Assembly: GCA_033439265.1 (NCBI GenBank)
Contig: JAVTVX010000013.1
Span: 21,742,500-21,806,499 of the forward strand
DNA length: 64,000 nt
Direction: 5' to 3'
Source of the DNA: Dillenia suffruticosa
Taxonomy: Eukaryota; Streptophyta; Magnoliopsida; Dilleniales; Dilleniaceae
Shown: positions 25,228 to 36,387 of the stretch, piece after piece
Layout of the letters: each line of letters opens with the position of its first letter
Numbering within the stretch: position 1 is the first letter of the stretch
Notes under the pieces: model-generated
What the model saw: the letters and a program-made list of their open reading frames with translations, nothing else
What the model was told of the DNA's origin: nothing
Databases searched by the model: none
Program-made: the position numbers and the translations under genes

Positions 25228-28010
25228 AAACCTTTGAATCTTTTCTTCATTGAATCCATCTTTTCCATTTAAGAACCAGACTTTCCACTTCCTTATTTTG
25301 AAACCCTAGTCGAACCCCACCCCCACCCCTAAAAAAGAAAAGTCAAGAATGTTAGAAAACAGACCAACAAACTCAACAATCAAATAATAGAAACAACATA
25401 AAACTGATCGTTTACTTGGGGAGAAGAAACAAACCATCAAAATATTGAAAGCTTCTCGTGATGAAATGGATCTTTTTACCCCCTTCCGTCAAAACCCTAA
25501 CCAATAAAGATTTCGTGAGAGTTAAAAAAAAGAACAAGAAACACAAAAACTAAAAGAATGAATAACAAACCAACCCAAATCGTAACCCCAACCAAGAGTT
25601 TAAAATCATTCGCCAGAGGGGGAGAGAAAAGAATTGAATTATGAAATATCACGACGATGTTGGAGAGACAGAGATAGGAGGAAAAGATAGGGAGAGTGGG
25701 ATATTGGACGCTTTTCTTCATCGAATCTTTTCTCAGCCTCAGAATCTTTTCTTTATTGAATCCATTTTTTCTGTCCAAGAACCAAACCTTCCACTTGCTT
25801 ATTTTGAAACCCTAGTCGAACCTCACCCCCAACCCCAACCCCAAAAAAGAAAAGTCAAGAATGTTAAAAAACAGACCAAGAAACTCAAAAATCAAATAAT
25901 AAAAACAAGATTTCGTGACCAACCCTTCGTCAAAACCCTAACAAAGATTTCGTGAGAGATAGAAAGAAAAACAAGAAACACAGAAACCAAACGAATCAAT
26001 AAGAAACCGGCCCGAATCATAACCCTAACCAAGGGTTTAAAATCGTTCGCTAAAGGGAAAGAGAAAAGAATTAAAATATGAAATATCATGGCGATGCTGA
26101 AGAGAGACGGAGGGGGGAGAAGATAGAGAGAGTGCAGAGAGATAGGATTTAAAACAGAGAAATGTAGAGAAATCGAAAAAGAAAGAGAAATTAGAGAGAA
26201 GTGACCGATACGCAATAGGAAAATTAATAATAATATAAATATAATAATAAAAATACAATTCATACTTAAATATAATTATAATAATAAAAATTTAAACATA
26301 ATAATAAAAAAGCCATTATAGAAAATAATTAAAATTATAAATTTTGCATGAATATAGTTAAAAATATCAATTATGAAATATCAACTTAATAACTTTATAT
26401 TGAAAATGACTTAAAAATATTTTTTAAAAAATATTAATTTTAGGGGATTAAAAGTATAATTAATCTCTAATTTTGAGTTAATAATAAATTCTTTCCGATA
26501 AAGTGTGTTTTATCAAGGTATTTTTTTAACAATTAAAACTATTGATCATTAGAATAATTCTATTTTTAATACTATGGTAAGGTTTGGCAGAAACTTAGCA
26601 TTAGCAGAAACTTAGCATTATATAATGCTAAGTTTCTGCCAAATCTTACCGTAATATTAAAAATAGAATTATTCTAATAATCAATAGTTTTAATTGTTAA
26701 AAAAAAATACTTTGATATAACAGAAAGAATTTATTATTAACTCCAAATTAGAGATTGATTATACTTTTAATCCCCAAAAATTAAAAGTTTTTCAAAATAT
26801 TTTTAAGTCATTTTTAATATAAAATTATTAAATTGATATTCCATAATTGATATTTTTAGCTCTATTCATTCAAAATTTATAATTTTAATTGTTTTCCATA
26901 ATGGCTTTTATTATTATGTTCAATTCAAGTATGAATTATATTTTTATTATTATAAGTATATTTAAACATGAATTGTATTTTTATTATTATAATTATATTA
27001 TTATTAATATTCATTTTGCGTATCCGTCACTTCTCTCTATTTTCTATGCCTTTTTCAATTTCTTTCTACTTCTCTATTTTAAATTCTATCCCTCTGCACT
27101 ATCTCCTCTCTCTTTCTCTCTCTCCCCCAATCTTCTCTCTACTTCTCTATTTTAAATTCTATCCCTCTGCACTCTCTCCTCTATCTCTCTCTCTCTCCCC
27201 CCACTCCTCACCCCTCCCTCCGTCTCTCTCCAACATCGCCATGATATTTCATACTTTAATTCTTTTCTCTCCCCTTGTGGTGAACAATTTTAAACCCTTG
27301 GTTAGGGTTACGATTCGAACCGATTTCTTATTCATTCGTTTGGTTTCTATATTTTTTATTCTTCTTTCTATCTCTCATGAAATCTTTCTTCGCTGGTTAG
27401 GGTTTTGACGGAAGGGCTGGTCACGAAATCTTGTTTCTATTATTTGATTTTTGAGTTTTTTAGTCTGTTTTCTAACATTCTTGATATTTCTTTTATGGGG
27501 GTAGGGGGTAGGGGGTGGGGGTGGGGGTGGACTAAGGTTTCAAAATAAGCAAGTGGAAGGTCAGGTACTAGAACGAAAAAAATGGATTCAATGAATAAAA
27601 AGATTTTGAGGTTAAGAAAAGATTCGATGAAGAAAAGCATCCAATATCTCGCTCTCAGCCCATCTTCTCCTCCTCTCTATGTCTCTCAAACATCACCATG
27701 ATATTTCATAATTCAATTTTTTTCTCCCCCTCTGGCGAACGATTTTAAACTCTTGATTGGGGTTACAATTCGGCCTGGTTTGTTATTCATTCGTTTGATT
27801 TCTGTGTTTCTTTTTCTTTTTTCTACCTCTTACGAAACTTTTCTTGGTTAGGGTTTTGACGGAAGGGGGTAAAAAGATCCATTTTATCAAGAGAAGCTTC
27901 CAATATTATGATGGTTCGTTTCTTCTCTTGTAAAGGATCAGTTTTATGTGTTTCTGTTTCTTGATTTTTGAGTTTGTTGGTCTGTTTTCTAACATTCTTG
28001 ACTTTTCTTT
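25228..28010. repeat. Large palindrome (head-to-head inverted repeat)
   Basis: Two arms of about 1.3-1.4 kb meet at 26,621/26,622, where CTTAGCATTA-TA-TAATGCTAAG is perfectly symmetrical with no spacer. Matching segments lie at equal distances on both sides through an AT-rich zone, a CT-rich zone, and blocks carrying GTTAGGGTTTTGACGGAAGG. The left arm has an extra 16-17 bp near the centre. The right arm has a tandem duplication of about 70 bp at 27,063-27,180. Within each arm the GACGGAAGGG block occurs twice. The right arm stops at 28,010 where a truncated V-ATPase G gene begins; the left arm runs on to about 25,228. It contains no credible ORF. Confidence 0.85.
27497..27530 (+). other. G-quadruplex-forming tract
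   Basis: Five runs of five G separated by TA or T, followed by GG, lie on the plus strand inside the right palindrome arm. The left arm carries a shorter C-rich counterpart near 25,825-25,850, so the tract has expanded on one side. Confidence 0.8.
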
Positions 28011-30530
28011 GGATGCTTTTTTATCAGCTTCTCAATTCTAATTATTTTCCATATGATGAGAGAGAGAGAGTTTTACAAAGGGGGGATTAACCTAGAATTG
28101 AAAAATGCACATCTCTTTTCATCCCAACAAAAGAGAGGACCTGCTTTCTTCGTCCCAACAAAGATCATACTCAATGGTCTAAGCAGGATCTCTAGAGAGA
28201 GGACCTACTTTCAAAAGACAGGATTTAACTTTACAATGGCTTCGGAGGCAGAATTCCTTGTGGATTTGGGGTGATCGGGGGAAGGGGGTGGCCTTGGACC
28301 TCAGGGTTAAAACTTACCATAAATTCCATTATATTTCTTGATAACATTCACTCGCACCTTGTGTAAATTATGAAGCAGGATTTCTCTAGAGAGGACCTGC
28401 TTTCAAAGGATCGGATTTAATTTTGCAATGGTTTCAAAGGCAGAATTCATTATGGATTTAAAGTGAAGACGAGGGGCAAGTGTGGCCCGATCCCCCAAAG
28501 CTAGATCTTTCAACAGAAAAAGGGAAAATAATCTCAGGAAGAAATCTGTTGATCTGCTTAAAATAAAAAAATATAAAATAAAAAATAAAAATCACTTCAT
28601 ATGCAGCCATATAAGCTAAATGTGATGGACATTAGCAACAAATCAAAAGGATGAAATCTACAGCAACTTTCCATACGATCAAAGAAATATCAGACCGCAG
28701 ATCATAGATAATCAATTCAAGGACCACATAAAAAGTCCCCCACAATTCCCATCTGGTATGACCTCAAAAGCAAAAGCACAATATGAAGCATAGAAAGTCT
28801 TACCATTTCGGGCAGAATTGACAATACACTGAGCTTCTTGTTCTACAGCTAACAACTGTTGAATTCCACCTTGAGCCCTGTTTGATGCCATTTTTCCTGA
28901 AACTGTCGCACAAGAATCAGATAAGCAAAGTTCATAGCACAAGGATTTGACCAAAGTCATATAGAAAAAAGGCTTCCAAACACCATACAGTGGACAACAA
29001 CTAGACAATCTCAACATCTGTGAGCAGATCAAGTTTAATGGTCCCTGCTGGCATCCTTCCTGTCAAGATCTGTGAGAGATCATATCACTTGCATAACAGC
29101 CAGGGAAGAAGATAGAAATGGTTATGCTGTCAAGAGTTTGGACAAGTTAAAGAATGGTATGATGGAACAAAAAGCTTGGACAATAAAGTGATATCTAAGC
29201 TGATTCCACCCACGAGAAACTGCATTGAGGGGACTTCTACTGGATTCTTTAGATCATTTATCAAAACAAAAAATAAGTATTACCATGAAAAAAATTTACA
29301 CCGACCATACAACACATTTAAGGGACTTCTGCTAGATTTTAAGTTTTCAGGACAAACTAAGACAGAATAGTTGGGCCATGGGCGGGTTCAAGATGGATAA
29401 CATAGAAGAAAATAAATCCAGTCAAGACTGGGGTAGCTTAATCCAAAATTCATCAATATTGAGCATTGCTGATGTGATGTCAGTCCACCTAGGGAAACCC
29501 CTAACCACTTAACCTATTTAACATGGTTTCTTCACTTTGCCCAGCCGCACTCCTGTCGACTGACTGCACATATGGAAACCGTTATTGGGGGTGGATGCTT
29601 GTTTTAGTAGATAGTTTTTTTTTTTTTTTTTTTTTGTCAAATGAAACGCATGTTTTTCCATCCAACTTGTATATGCACCTAACACCAGTACCTAAGTCCA
29701 TGATCCAGGACTTTAGTAGTTTAAATTGTTCCTCCCGATTGTTACCAAGAACACAACACTATATCTAAATTGATTTTGGTTAGTCCATATTATATAACAT
29801 AAATCTAAAGGCTCCAAAATTTCTACTGCAAGATCATCCAACTTTGCATAATTAAAGTACAAATTATTCACATAACTAAACGCACAATTCAATTTCAGTT
29901 CAATACTACAAAATTGGGGCCAAAAATCTCTGGACACAGTAAACCCCAGCCGATTCAAACCAGCGAACGCATGCAAACGATTTATCGAATTCAACAAAAA
30001 ATGACTATTTCATGAGAAAATTACAATGTAATGCCCAACAAAAAAAAATATTGGATAATCTTTAGTCGAACATCGAATAAAGCTCATATTCACCGTATGA
30101 AACACATTAGCATCGATCCACGGATTACCGAATTCCGAAATTCCCATGATGCTTACAAATCAAGGACATAAAAGCCATAAAAATGAGGAGTCCAGCCGAT
30201 CGCGATCGTCAAGTTGATTTATAATAGAAAAAAACGGGAGAGAAAAATAAAGGGTGAGAGATTTTAGGGCTTACAGGAAGATACCAGAAGCGGAGGAGTC
30301 GGCGGTGAACTGAGAGAGAAACGGACCTTCTGATCTCGATCAATTTCACCGAAGAGTGACAGGCGAGAGCGAGACGGACATGTCGGTTAAAAATATGCTC
30401 TCTCCCCCCAATGGTACAGATGCAAACAAAAGGGTTTCCTAGTCTAACTTCTTGGGGATGGTGGGCCACGCCAATCGGCCCAACCCGCGAAGCCCAATTT
30501 GTGAATAAATAAAATAGTAAGTTTTTGAAG
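28011..30530 (-). pseudogene. Truncated V-ATPase subunit G gene, 5' half, inverted copy
   Basis: Promoter, 5' UTR, 5' UTR intron, first coding exon and the start of coding intron 1 are present, homologous to the intact gene at 52.7-55.0 kb. The coding exon is 28,891-28,804, beginning [14 protein letters not shown] and ending at an intact GT donor after VNSARN. Two residues differ from the intact gene. Similarity stops inside intron 1 (CATCC next to 28,011), and exons 2 and 3 are absent, so at most 29 codons plus read-through could be translated. The other truncated copy stops at the same point, so both derive from one truncation. The promoter region with two TGGGC[CT] motifs is retained, so transcription is possible. 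Confidence 0.88.
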
Positions 30531-31420
30531 GGTTTTATTTTAAAAATGATTTCGTAGGCGTTTGAATGATTTTGATTTTTGTTGATTTGTATTTATTTAT
30601 ATTTATTTATTTATAATAATTTATAAATAAAGTATAAGTTTTTTTTTTTTGGAAAAACATAAAATCCCGTAAGTTAAATCAATTTATTTATAAAGAAAAT
30701 AAATTTATCATTACATTAATAAATGGTTTTGGTAAAAAATTAAATAAATATTAGTATAGTTTACTTTAAACTTTTTAAATAGAATTTTTAACACGGGAGA
30801 CATGTCATAATTCAATTTTCAAGTGTCTGACATAAGTTCCTTTGGATGCTAAAATTCCCGGTCGCGTCATGAATATGACTAGAGTCAACTCTAAGGTTTC
30901 ACCTTGATCAAAATCATAAGGAGGAAAAAGAGAAGCCCCTAACAATTCTACCATTATAAACGTTTTATATCATATGTTGATAGAAAAGCTTTTATTAATT
31001 TAATAGCCACCACCTGTTTTATAACCTTGCAAAATTTTTAAATTTTTCTCTTGAAGAGAGAGACCAATAAACTATAATTGAACTAATATTGATGTACTTT
31101 CTTTTGTAAAAATCTCGAATTTGAGACTCATCGTGTAAAAAAAAAATCTAGAGAGGATGAGAGAGGGGCATACATCACATGATACCCAGAGGCCAATGGC
31201 TAGTCTATTAAAGAAAAGAATAGTTAGTGTTTTAGACAGTTTAGTGTCACATTCTTATTTTCAAATTCCGGAGTTTAAATCTCCTTATAACAAAAAATAA
31301 ATAAATAAATAGTCTATAAGGGGCATTGAATAAAGTGAAAGAAAAACATGAGAAGCTGTGTTGGAAAGTCTCTATTCGAAACCTTAATAAAAAGAATGGC
31401 GAGACACACGACACACGACA
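30531..31420. repeat. Shared spacer segment, copy 1 (direct)
   Basis: This segment matches 39,030-39,830 in the same orientation and 33,200-34,150 in reverse. Landmarks are GGGAGACATGTCATAATTCA, CACCTTGATCAAAATCAT and GGCCAATGGCTAGTCTATTA. It sits between the truncated V-ATPase G copy and the first microprotein gene. No open frame is conserved across the copies. Confidence 0.8.
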
Positions 31421-31520
31421 AAAATGAAACTATTACAGATTTAAATTGTCCAACAGTCTATATTCATAGCCTCCGGATCCCAACTGATGTCTTTTATTAG
31501 ATCTCTCTCTCCCCTGCCCC

Positions 31521-31527
31521 TATTTAA
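31521..31527 (+). promoter_or_regulatory. Candidate TATA box of microprotein gene A
   Basis: TATTTAA lies 210 bp upstream of the ATG, directly after a CT-rich stretch. The same box with its flanks stands at 41,140-41,146 before copy B. After the box the phrase CCCTATAGTCAATTATTTT is repeated in both copies. Confidence 0.5.
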
Positions 31528-31730
31528 AGACACCCTATAGTCAATTATTTTCTCTTTCCCTATAGTCAATTATTTTCATCTCAGCTCTCATTCAACCTCG
31601 TCTTAAAGGAAAAGAAACCCTTGTTGATATACAATTCTTCCTACATGCCCTCTCTCTGCCTTCTGAAGCAGGTTGAGAGGTTTATAATTAACACCAACCG
31701 CAATTTTTCTTTATTCGGGGGTACAATAAA

Positions 31731-31889
31731 ATGGCAAAAAAGATTAGAAATATGAAGCAGATGAGAAACTTGAATACATGGATGGCTGTTGCTCCAGCAC
31801 CAATTATTTACCCCTACAAGACATCAAACTCTCCTGGTTTTGAGACCATCACCGAAGACCCAGATGAGGAGTATGATGGAGATTCATAA
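31731..31889 (+). CDS. Acidic-tailed microprotein, copy A (52 aa)
   Basis: A 52-codon frame is intact from ATG to TAA. It has a basic N-terminus (MAKKIRNMKQMR), a central W..VAPAPIIYP.K motif, SNSP, then an acidic end (TEDPDEEYDGDS). It lacks a signal peptide or membrane segment. Copy B at 41,383 is the same length with seven replacements or fewer, and the diverged paralogue at 42,621 keeps the centre and tail, so selection on the protein is plausible. The leader, TATA box and 3' flank are duplicated too, so this is not a processed copy. It lies in the middle of the duplicated block, beside truncated genes, yet is itself unbroken. I do not recognise a named family and assign no function. Confidence 0.65.
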   Translation: MAKKIRNMKQMRNLNTWMAVAPAPIIYPYKTSNSPGFETITEDPDEEYDGDS

Positions 31890-32009
31890 ATCCATAACTC
31901 CGCACTGCTATCCCGCATTTGGATTGCACATGTAGCAGAGGAGATTTTGTAAATTACTAGTGCTTCTACCCCAATTTAAATACATTTTGTACTTTTGTCT
32001 GCACCCTCA

Positions 32010-33060
32010 TTATTTAGTGACGAGGTGGAGTTCGAAAGAAATGTAAGCCATTCACATTAGAACACAATCCCATGGATTAAAAAGATGAGAAGGCTCAAGC
32101 AGAATGGACTTTTTGCTATTTGCATACATAAAATCTTGGAAATCATTTTAATGGACTTCCAAGAAGAACTATATGCAGTTACAAATAATTTCCACCAGAG
32201 AGTCCAATCTAATTCCTATGAAACTTGTAGAAATGTATGCCATTCACAATGGAGCATATCACCAGGATAAAGCTCAAACAACAAGAATGGACTGTTTTTT
32301 CTTTGCACAGATAAAATCCTGAATATCATTTTAAGGGACTTTCAAGAAGAACTATGTGCAGCGAATGATAAAAGAAAAAAATGCAGACAAGTAAACTAGT
32401 ATAAGATCCCAAAATGGAACAATTCTCATTAATTTGCAATTCTATAGACAATACAGAAATAGAATCTAATTCCAATAACTAAATTATTGAGTCAGAATTA
32501 CCTTCTCAATCTATATGATCAAGACCCAACTACAATCAATCTCTGAATCCAATTACACCCGTCAGAAACTTTAAGGAGCTAAAGACTTTGGATACCCCAT
32601 TCAACCAACACCGCCCTGCACATCAAAACAGCCCAATTTTAAAATTTTGTAAAGAGCCTCGGAAGATACTGTTACAAGGAGGCCGATGCAGTCATTGAAG
32701 GCCTCCTTGGCGATGTCTTCTTCTCTGATTTTCCTCGGAGAGAGACCGAGAGGTCCGATTTTGATTGCCAGTGAACTTGCGCCTCCGACTTAAGCTACGA
32801 TTCTGGGTACAGATCAAATTTTTGGTCGCATTGTTATATACAAATAGAGAGAGGTGAATGCGGAGAGGGTCCTAGGGTTTCGGGGATGGAGAAATGAGAT
32901 AGGGTTTCGATGGGATGGGTATTTAGGTAATTGTAGTTTAATATCGTTAAACCTAATCTACTTTATTTTTTTGATTTATAACAATTTTTATTATAAAGTA
33001 TATAATTTTATAAGTAAAAATCAAACTCTTTTTTTTTTTTTTAAGTTTTAAACTATGACA
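32010..33060. repeat. RPL12-bearing segment, inverted copy
   Basis: This is the reverse complement of 40,030-40,845, including flanking GACGAGGTGGAGTTCGAAAG (matching near 40,830-40,850). An open frame of 61 codons at 32,085-32,270 has its twin at 40,598-40,783 because of this duplication. About 240 bp at 32,395-32,633 are present only in this copy. Confidence 0.8.
32650..32831 (-). pseudogene. 60S ribosomal protein L12 pseudogene fragment, left copy
   Basis: Read on the minus strand, the sequence starts ATG CGA CCA AAA at 32,831 and soon shifts frame. It then matches the N-terminal half of plant RPL12: [29 protein letters not shown] and GLLVTV correspond to the family's [37 protein letters not shown]. 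Similarity ends after VTV. Upstream are a TATATAAC-like box and telo-box motifs (TAGGGTTT), as in ribosomal protein promoters, so the copy is genomic rather than processed. A single inserted base near the start and a premature end make it non-functional. Confidence 0.8.
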
Positions 33061-34150
33061 CCAAATTCCCTTATATTAAAATTTTTTAATATATGTAATT
33101 TAATTTTTTGGGGTGAGAAAAAAATCAAAAGTCACAATCGTGTCATAAGCTTTAAATAGCCGAGAAACTAGGGCAGGCGAAGGAGTAGCTCGGTGGACCT
33201 TAGCACAAGTGATTATTCATTTGGAGAATTCAATTTTTCGTTTTTTAAAAACAAAGTTCTTGATTGAGTAACAGCTTTTTACTAAGGATTCGAATTTAGA
33301 CTTTCCAACACAGCTTCTCATATTTCGCTTTCAATACCTCTTTTAGATCAATTATTTATTATTATTATTATTTTATTATAAGGAGGTTGGAACTCAAATC
33401 ACATGACTTGCCTCAAAGATACTAACTATTTATTTCTTTATTAAACTAGCCATTGGCCTTTGTGTATCGTGTGATGTATGCCCCTATCTCTCCATCTTTC
33501 TCTCTCTCTTCTTTTATTTTTTTAACCACATCGTTCGCTTCAAATTTGAAACTTTTATAAAAAGAGAAAGATCAGCGTTAATTGAATTATAGTTCATTGA
33601 TCTCTTTTCAAGAGAAAAATTTAAAGATTTTGTAAGGTTACAAAACAAGTGGTGGCTATTAAATTAAATAATTCTTTTCTATCAACCATATGGTGTAAAA
33701 TGTTTATAATAATAGAATTGCTTGGGGCGTCTCTTTTTCCTCCGTATGATTTTGATCAAGGTGAAACCTTAAAGTTGACTCCAATCATATTCATGACGGG
33801 ACCAGGAATCATAGCATCCAAAGGAACTTATGTCAAACATTTGAAAATTGAATTATGACATGTCTCCCTTATTAAAAATTCTATTTAAAAAGTTAAAAGT
33901 AGACTATATTAATATTTATATAATTTTTTACCAAAACCGATTATTAATCTAAAGATAAATTTATTTTCTTTATAAATAAATTGCTTTTATTTACAGAATT
34001 TTATGTTTTTGCAAAAAAAAAAAAGACACTTATACTTTATTTTTAAATTATTATAAATAAATAAATACAAATAAATACAAATCAATGAAAATCAAAATCA
34101 TTCAAGCGCGTGTGAAATCATTTTAAAAAAATAACTTTCAAATGCCATGA
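33061..34150. repeat. Shared spacer segment, copy 2 (inverted)
   Basis: This is the reverse complement of about 39,030-40,030 and of 30,531-31,420. Together with 32,010-33,060 it makes one inverted duplicate of 39,030-40,845. The stretch from 34,150 to 34,490 is plain AT-rich DNA. Confidence 0.8.
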
Positions 34151-34493
34151 TGAGATTCTACCTTAATTTTTGATATATTTTTTTAAAAAATAAAATATAT
34201 TGATTTATATCAAATATTTTTATGAGGTAATTCTAACTTCCTTTTAAAAACCTTATTGTCTTTGAAATAGTTAACTTAAATTTACACATAGTGCGCAAAA
34301 AAGGTCAAAATTAGTTAAGTAATTTTTGTAAAATTTATAATGGAGTTTAATTTTGAATAAAAAATTAAAATTTATTTATTATTAGTATCAAATTTTGTTA
34401 ATAATTATTAAGTATTATCCGGATATCAACAACACCACAAAATGTGTAATAACGTTTGAAGACTCCAAAATTTTCAAGTTAGATTCCATATAT

Positions 34494-35640
34494 CATAATA
34501 CTAAATTTCTGCTAAATCTTATCATATTATTAAAAATAGAATTATCATAATGATCAATAATTTTAATTGTTAAAAAAATATCTTGATAAAACACACTTTA
34601 TCGGAAAGAATTTATTATTAACTCCAAATTAGAAATTAATTATACTTTTAATCCTCTAAATTAATATTTAAAAAAATATATTTTTAAGTCATTTTTAATA
34701 TAAAATTATTAAGTTGTTATTCCATAATTGATATTTTTAGCTATATTCATATAAAATTTAAAATTTTAATTGTTTTCTATAATGGCTTTTTTATTATTAT
34801 GTTTAATTTAAGTGCGAATTGTATTTTTATTATTATAATTATATTTAAATATGAATTGTATTTTTATTACTATAATTATATTATTCTTAATTTTCCTATT
34901 GCGTATCGTAACCTCTCTCTATTTTCTCTGTCTTTTTCGTTTCTCTCCACTACTCTGTTTTAAATCCTATCCCTCTGTACTCTCTCCCCCCAATCTTCTC
35001 CCCTCTCCATCTCTCTCCAGCATTGCCATGATATTTCATACTTTAATTCTTTTCTCTTCCCCTCTGACGAACGATTTTAAATCTTTGGTTAGGGTTACAA
35101 TTTGGGCCGATTTCTCATTGATCGTTTGGTTTCTGTGTTTTTTGTTTTTCTTTCTATCTTTCACGAAATCTTTGTTAGGGTTTTGACGGAAGGGCTGGTC
35201 ACGAATTCTTGTTTCTATTCTTTAATTTTTGAGTTTCTTGATTTATTTTTTAACATTCTTGACTTTTCTTTTTTGGGGGTGTGGATGTGGTTCGACTAAG
35301 ATTTCAAAATAAACAAGTGGAATGTTTGGTTATTGAATAGAAAAAATGAATTCAATGAAGAAAAAATTCTGAGACTAAGAAAAGATTCGATGAAAAAAAG
35401 CGTGAAATATCTCGCTCTTTCCCCATCTTCTCCTCCTCTCTTTGTGTCTCTCTATCATCGTTGTGATATTTCATAATTCAATTCTTTTCTCTATCCTTCT
35501 AGTGAATGATTTTAAACTATTTATTGGGGTTACAATTCCAGTTAGTTTGTTATTCATTCATTTGGTTTCTGTATTTTTTTGTTCTTTTTTCTAACTCTCG
35601 CAAAATCTTTCTTGATTAAAGTCTTGACAGAAGGGGATAA
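34494..35640 (+). repeat. Half copy of the palindrome arm
   Basis: This segment is collinear with the right palindrome arm from its centre (26,622) to about 27,870. It begins exactly at the symmetry point (ATAATACTAAATTTCTGC against ATAATGCTAAGTTTCTGCC) and runs through the CT-rich zone and both GTTAGGGTTTTGACGGAAGG-type blocks. It ends where a V-ATPase G intron fragment starts. The coincidence suggests the palindrome centre is a true element end. Confidence 0.8.
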
Positions 35641-36168
35641 AAAGAGAGGACCTGCTTTCTTCGTCCCAACAAAGATCCTAGTCAACAATCTAAGCAGGAT
35701 CTCTAGAGAGAGGACCTGATTTCAAAAGATAGGATTTAACTTTACAATGGCTTCAGAGGCAGAATTCCTTGTGGATTTGGGGTGATTGGGGGAAGGGGTG
35801 GCCTTGGACCTCAGGGTTAAAACTTATCATAAATTCCATTATATTTCTTGATAACATTCACTCGCACCTTGTGTAATTTATGAAGCAGGATTTCTAGAGA
35901 GAGGACCTGCTTTCAAAGGATCGGATTTAATTTGCAATGGTTTCAAAGGCAGAATTCATTATGGATTTAAAGACAAGAGGAGGGGCAAGTGTGGCCTGAT
36001 CCCCCAAAGTTAGAACTTTCAACAGAAAAAGGGAAAATAATTCAGGAAGAAATCTGTTGATCTGCTAAAAATTAAAAAAAAAAAAAATCACTTCATATGC
36101 AGCCATATAAGCTAAATGTGATGGACAGTAGCAACAAATCAAAAGGATGAGATCTACAGCAACTTTCC
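35641..36168 (-). pseudogene. V-ATPase subunit G intron 1 fragment, inverted
   Basis: These 530 bp match 28,120-28,676 in the same orientation: coding intron 1 of the subunit G gene, reading leftward. There is no exon. The right end stops at ...CAACTTTCCAT and is joined to the promoter side of another copy, interrupted by the SINE. Confidence 0.75.
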
Positions 36169-36179
36169 ATATTACTTTT

Positions 36180-36375
36180 TTTTTTTTCCTGGATTTGATC
36201 CATTATCGAGTATCCGGAGTTTTGTTTCGAATAATTTTGGTCAAGCTGCTGTCGGGTCCTAATCAGGAGGGAGCTCTCCTAACGTCGTTTTTATTACTAT
36301 TAAGAGTCAAACTCCGATTCTTAATATGAGGTGTTAGTGTCTTTCTCGTTAAACAAACGAAGAGTCGGTACTTTT
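36180..36375 (-). mobile_element. tRNA-derived SINE at a duplication junction
   Basis: A direct repeat, CATATTACTTTT (to within one base at the left edge), lies at 36,168-36,179 and 36,376-36,387. The T run is the tail of a leftward element. The core GTCGGGTCCTAATCAGGAG is identical to the SINE at 448-644. The intact gene has the unfilled site near 52,664-52,680, so this insertion is younger than, or specific to, this copy. Confidence 0.75.
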
Positions 36376-36387
36376 CATATTACTTTT

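Noticed and set aside
26889-27408. Plus frames of 88 and 146 codons in the palindrome, with relatives at 25,892-26,263 and 34,851-35,186
   Set aside because: They are similar because the DNA is duplicated; the peptide is dominated by AT- and CT-rich low complexity and frames break differently in each copy.
32085-32270. 61-codon frame conserved at 40,598-40,783 as a possible gene
   Set aside because: The two frames are copies within a recent inverted duplication and have no third, diverged relative in the window, so their openness is not evidence of selection.
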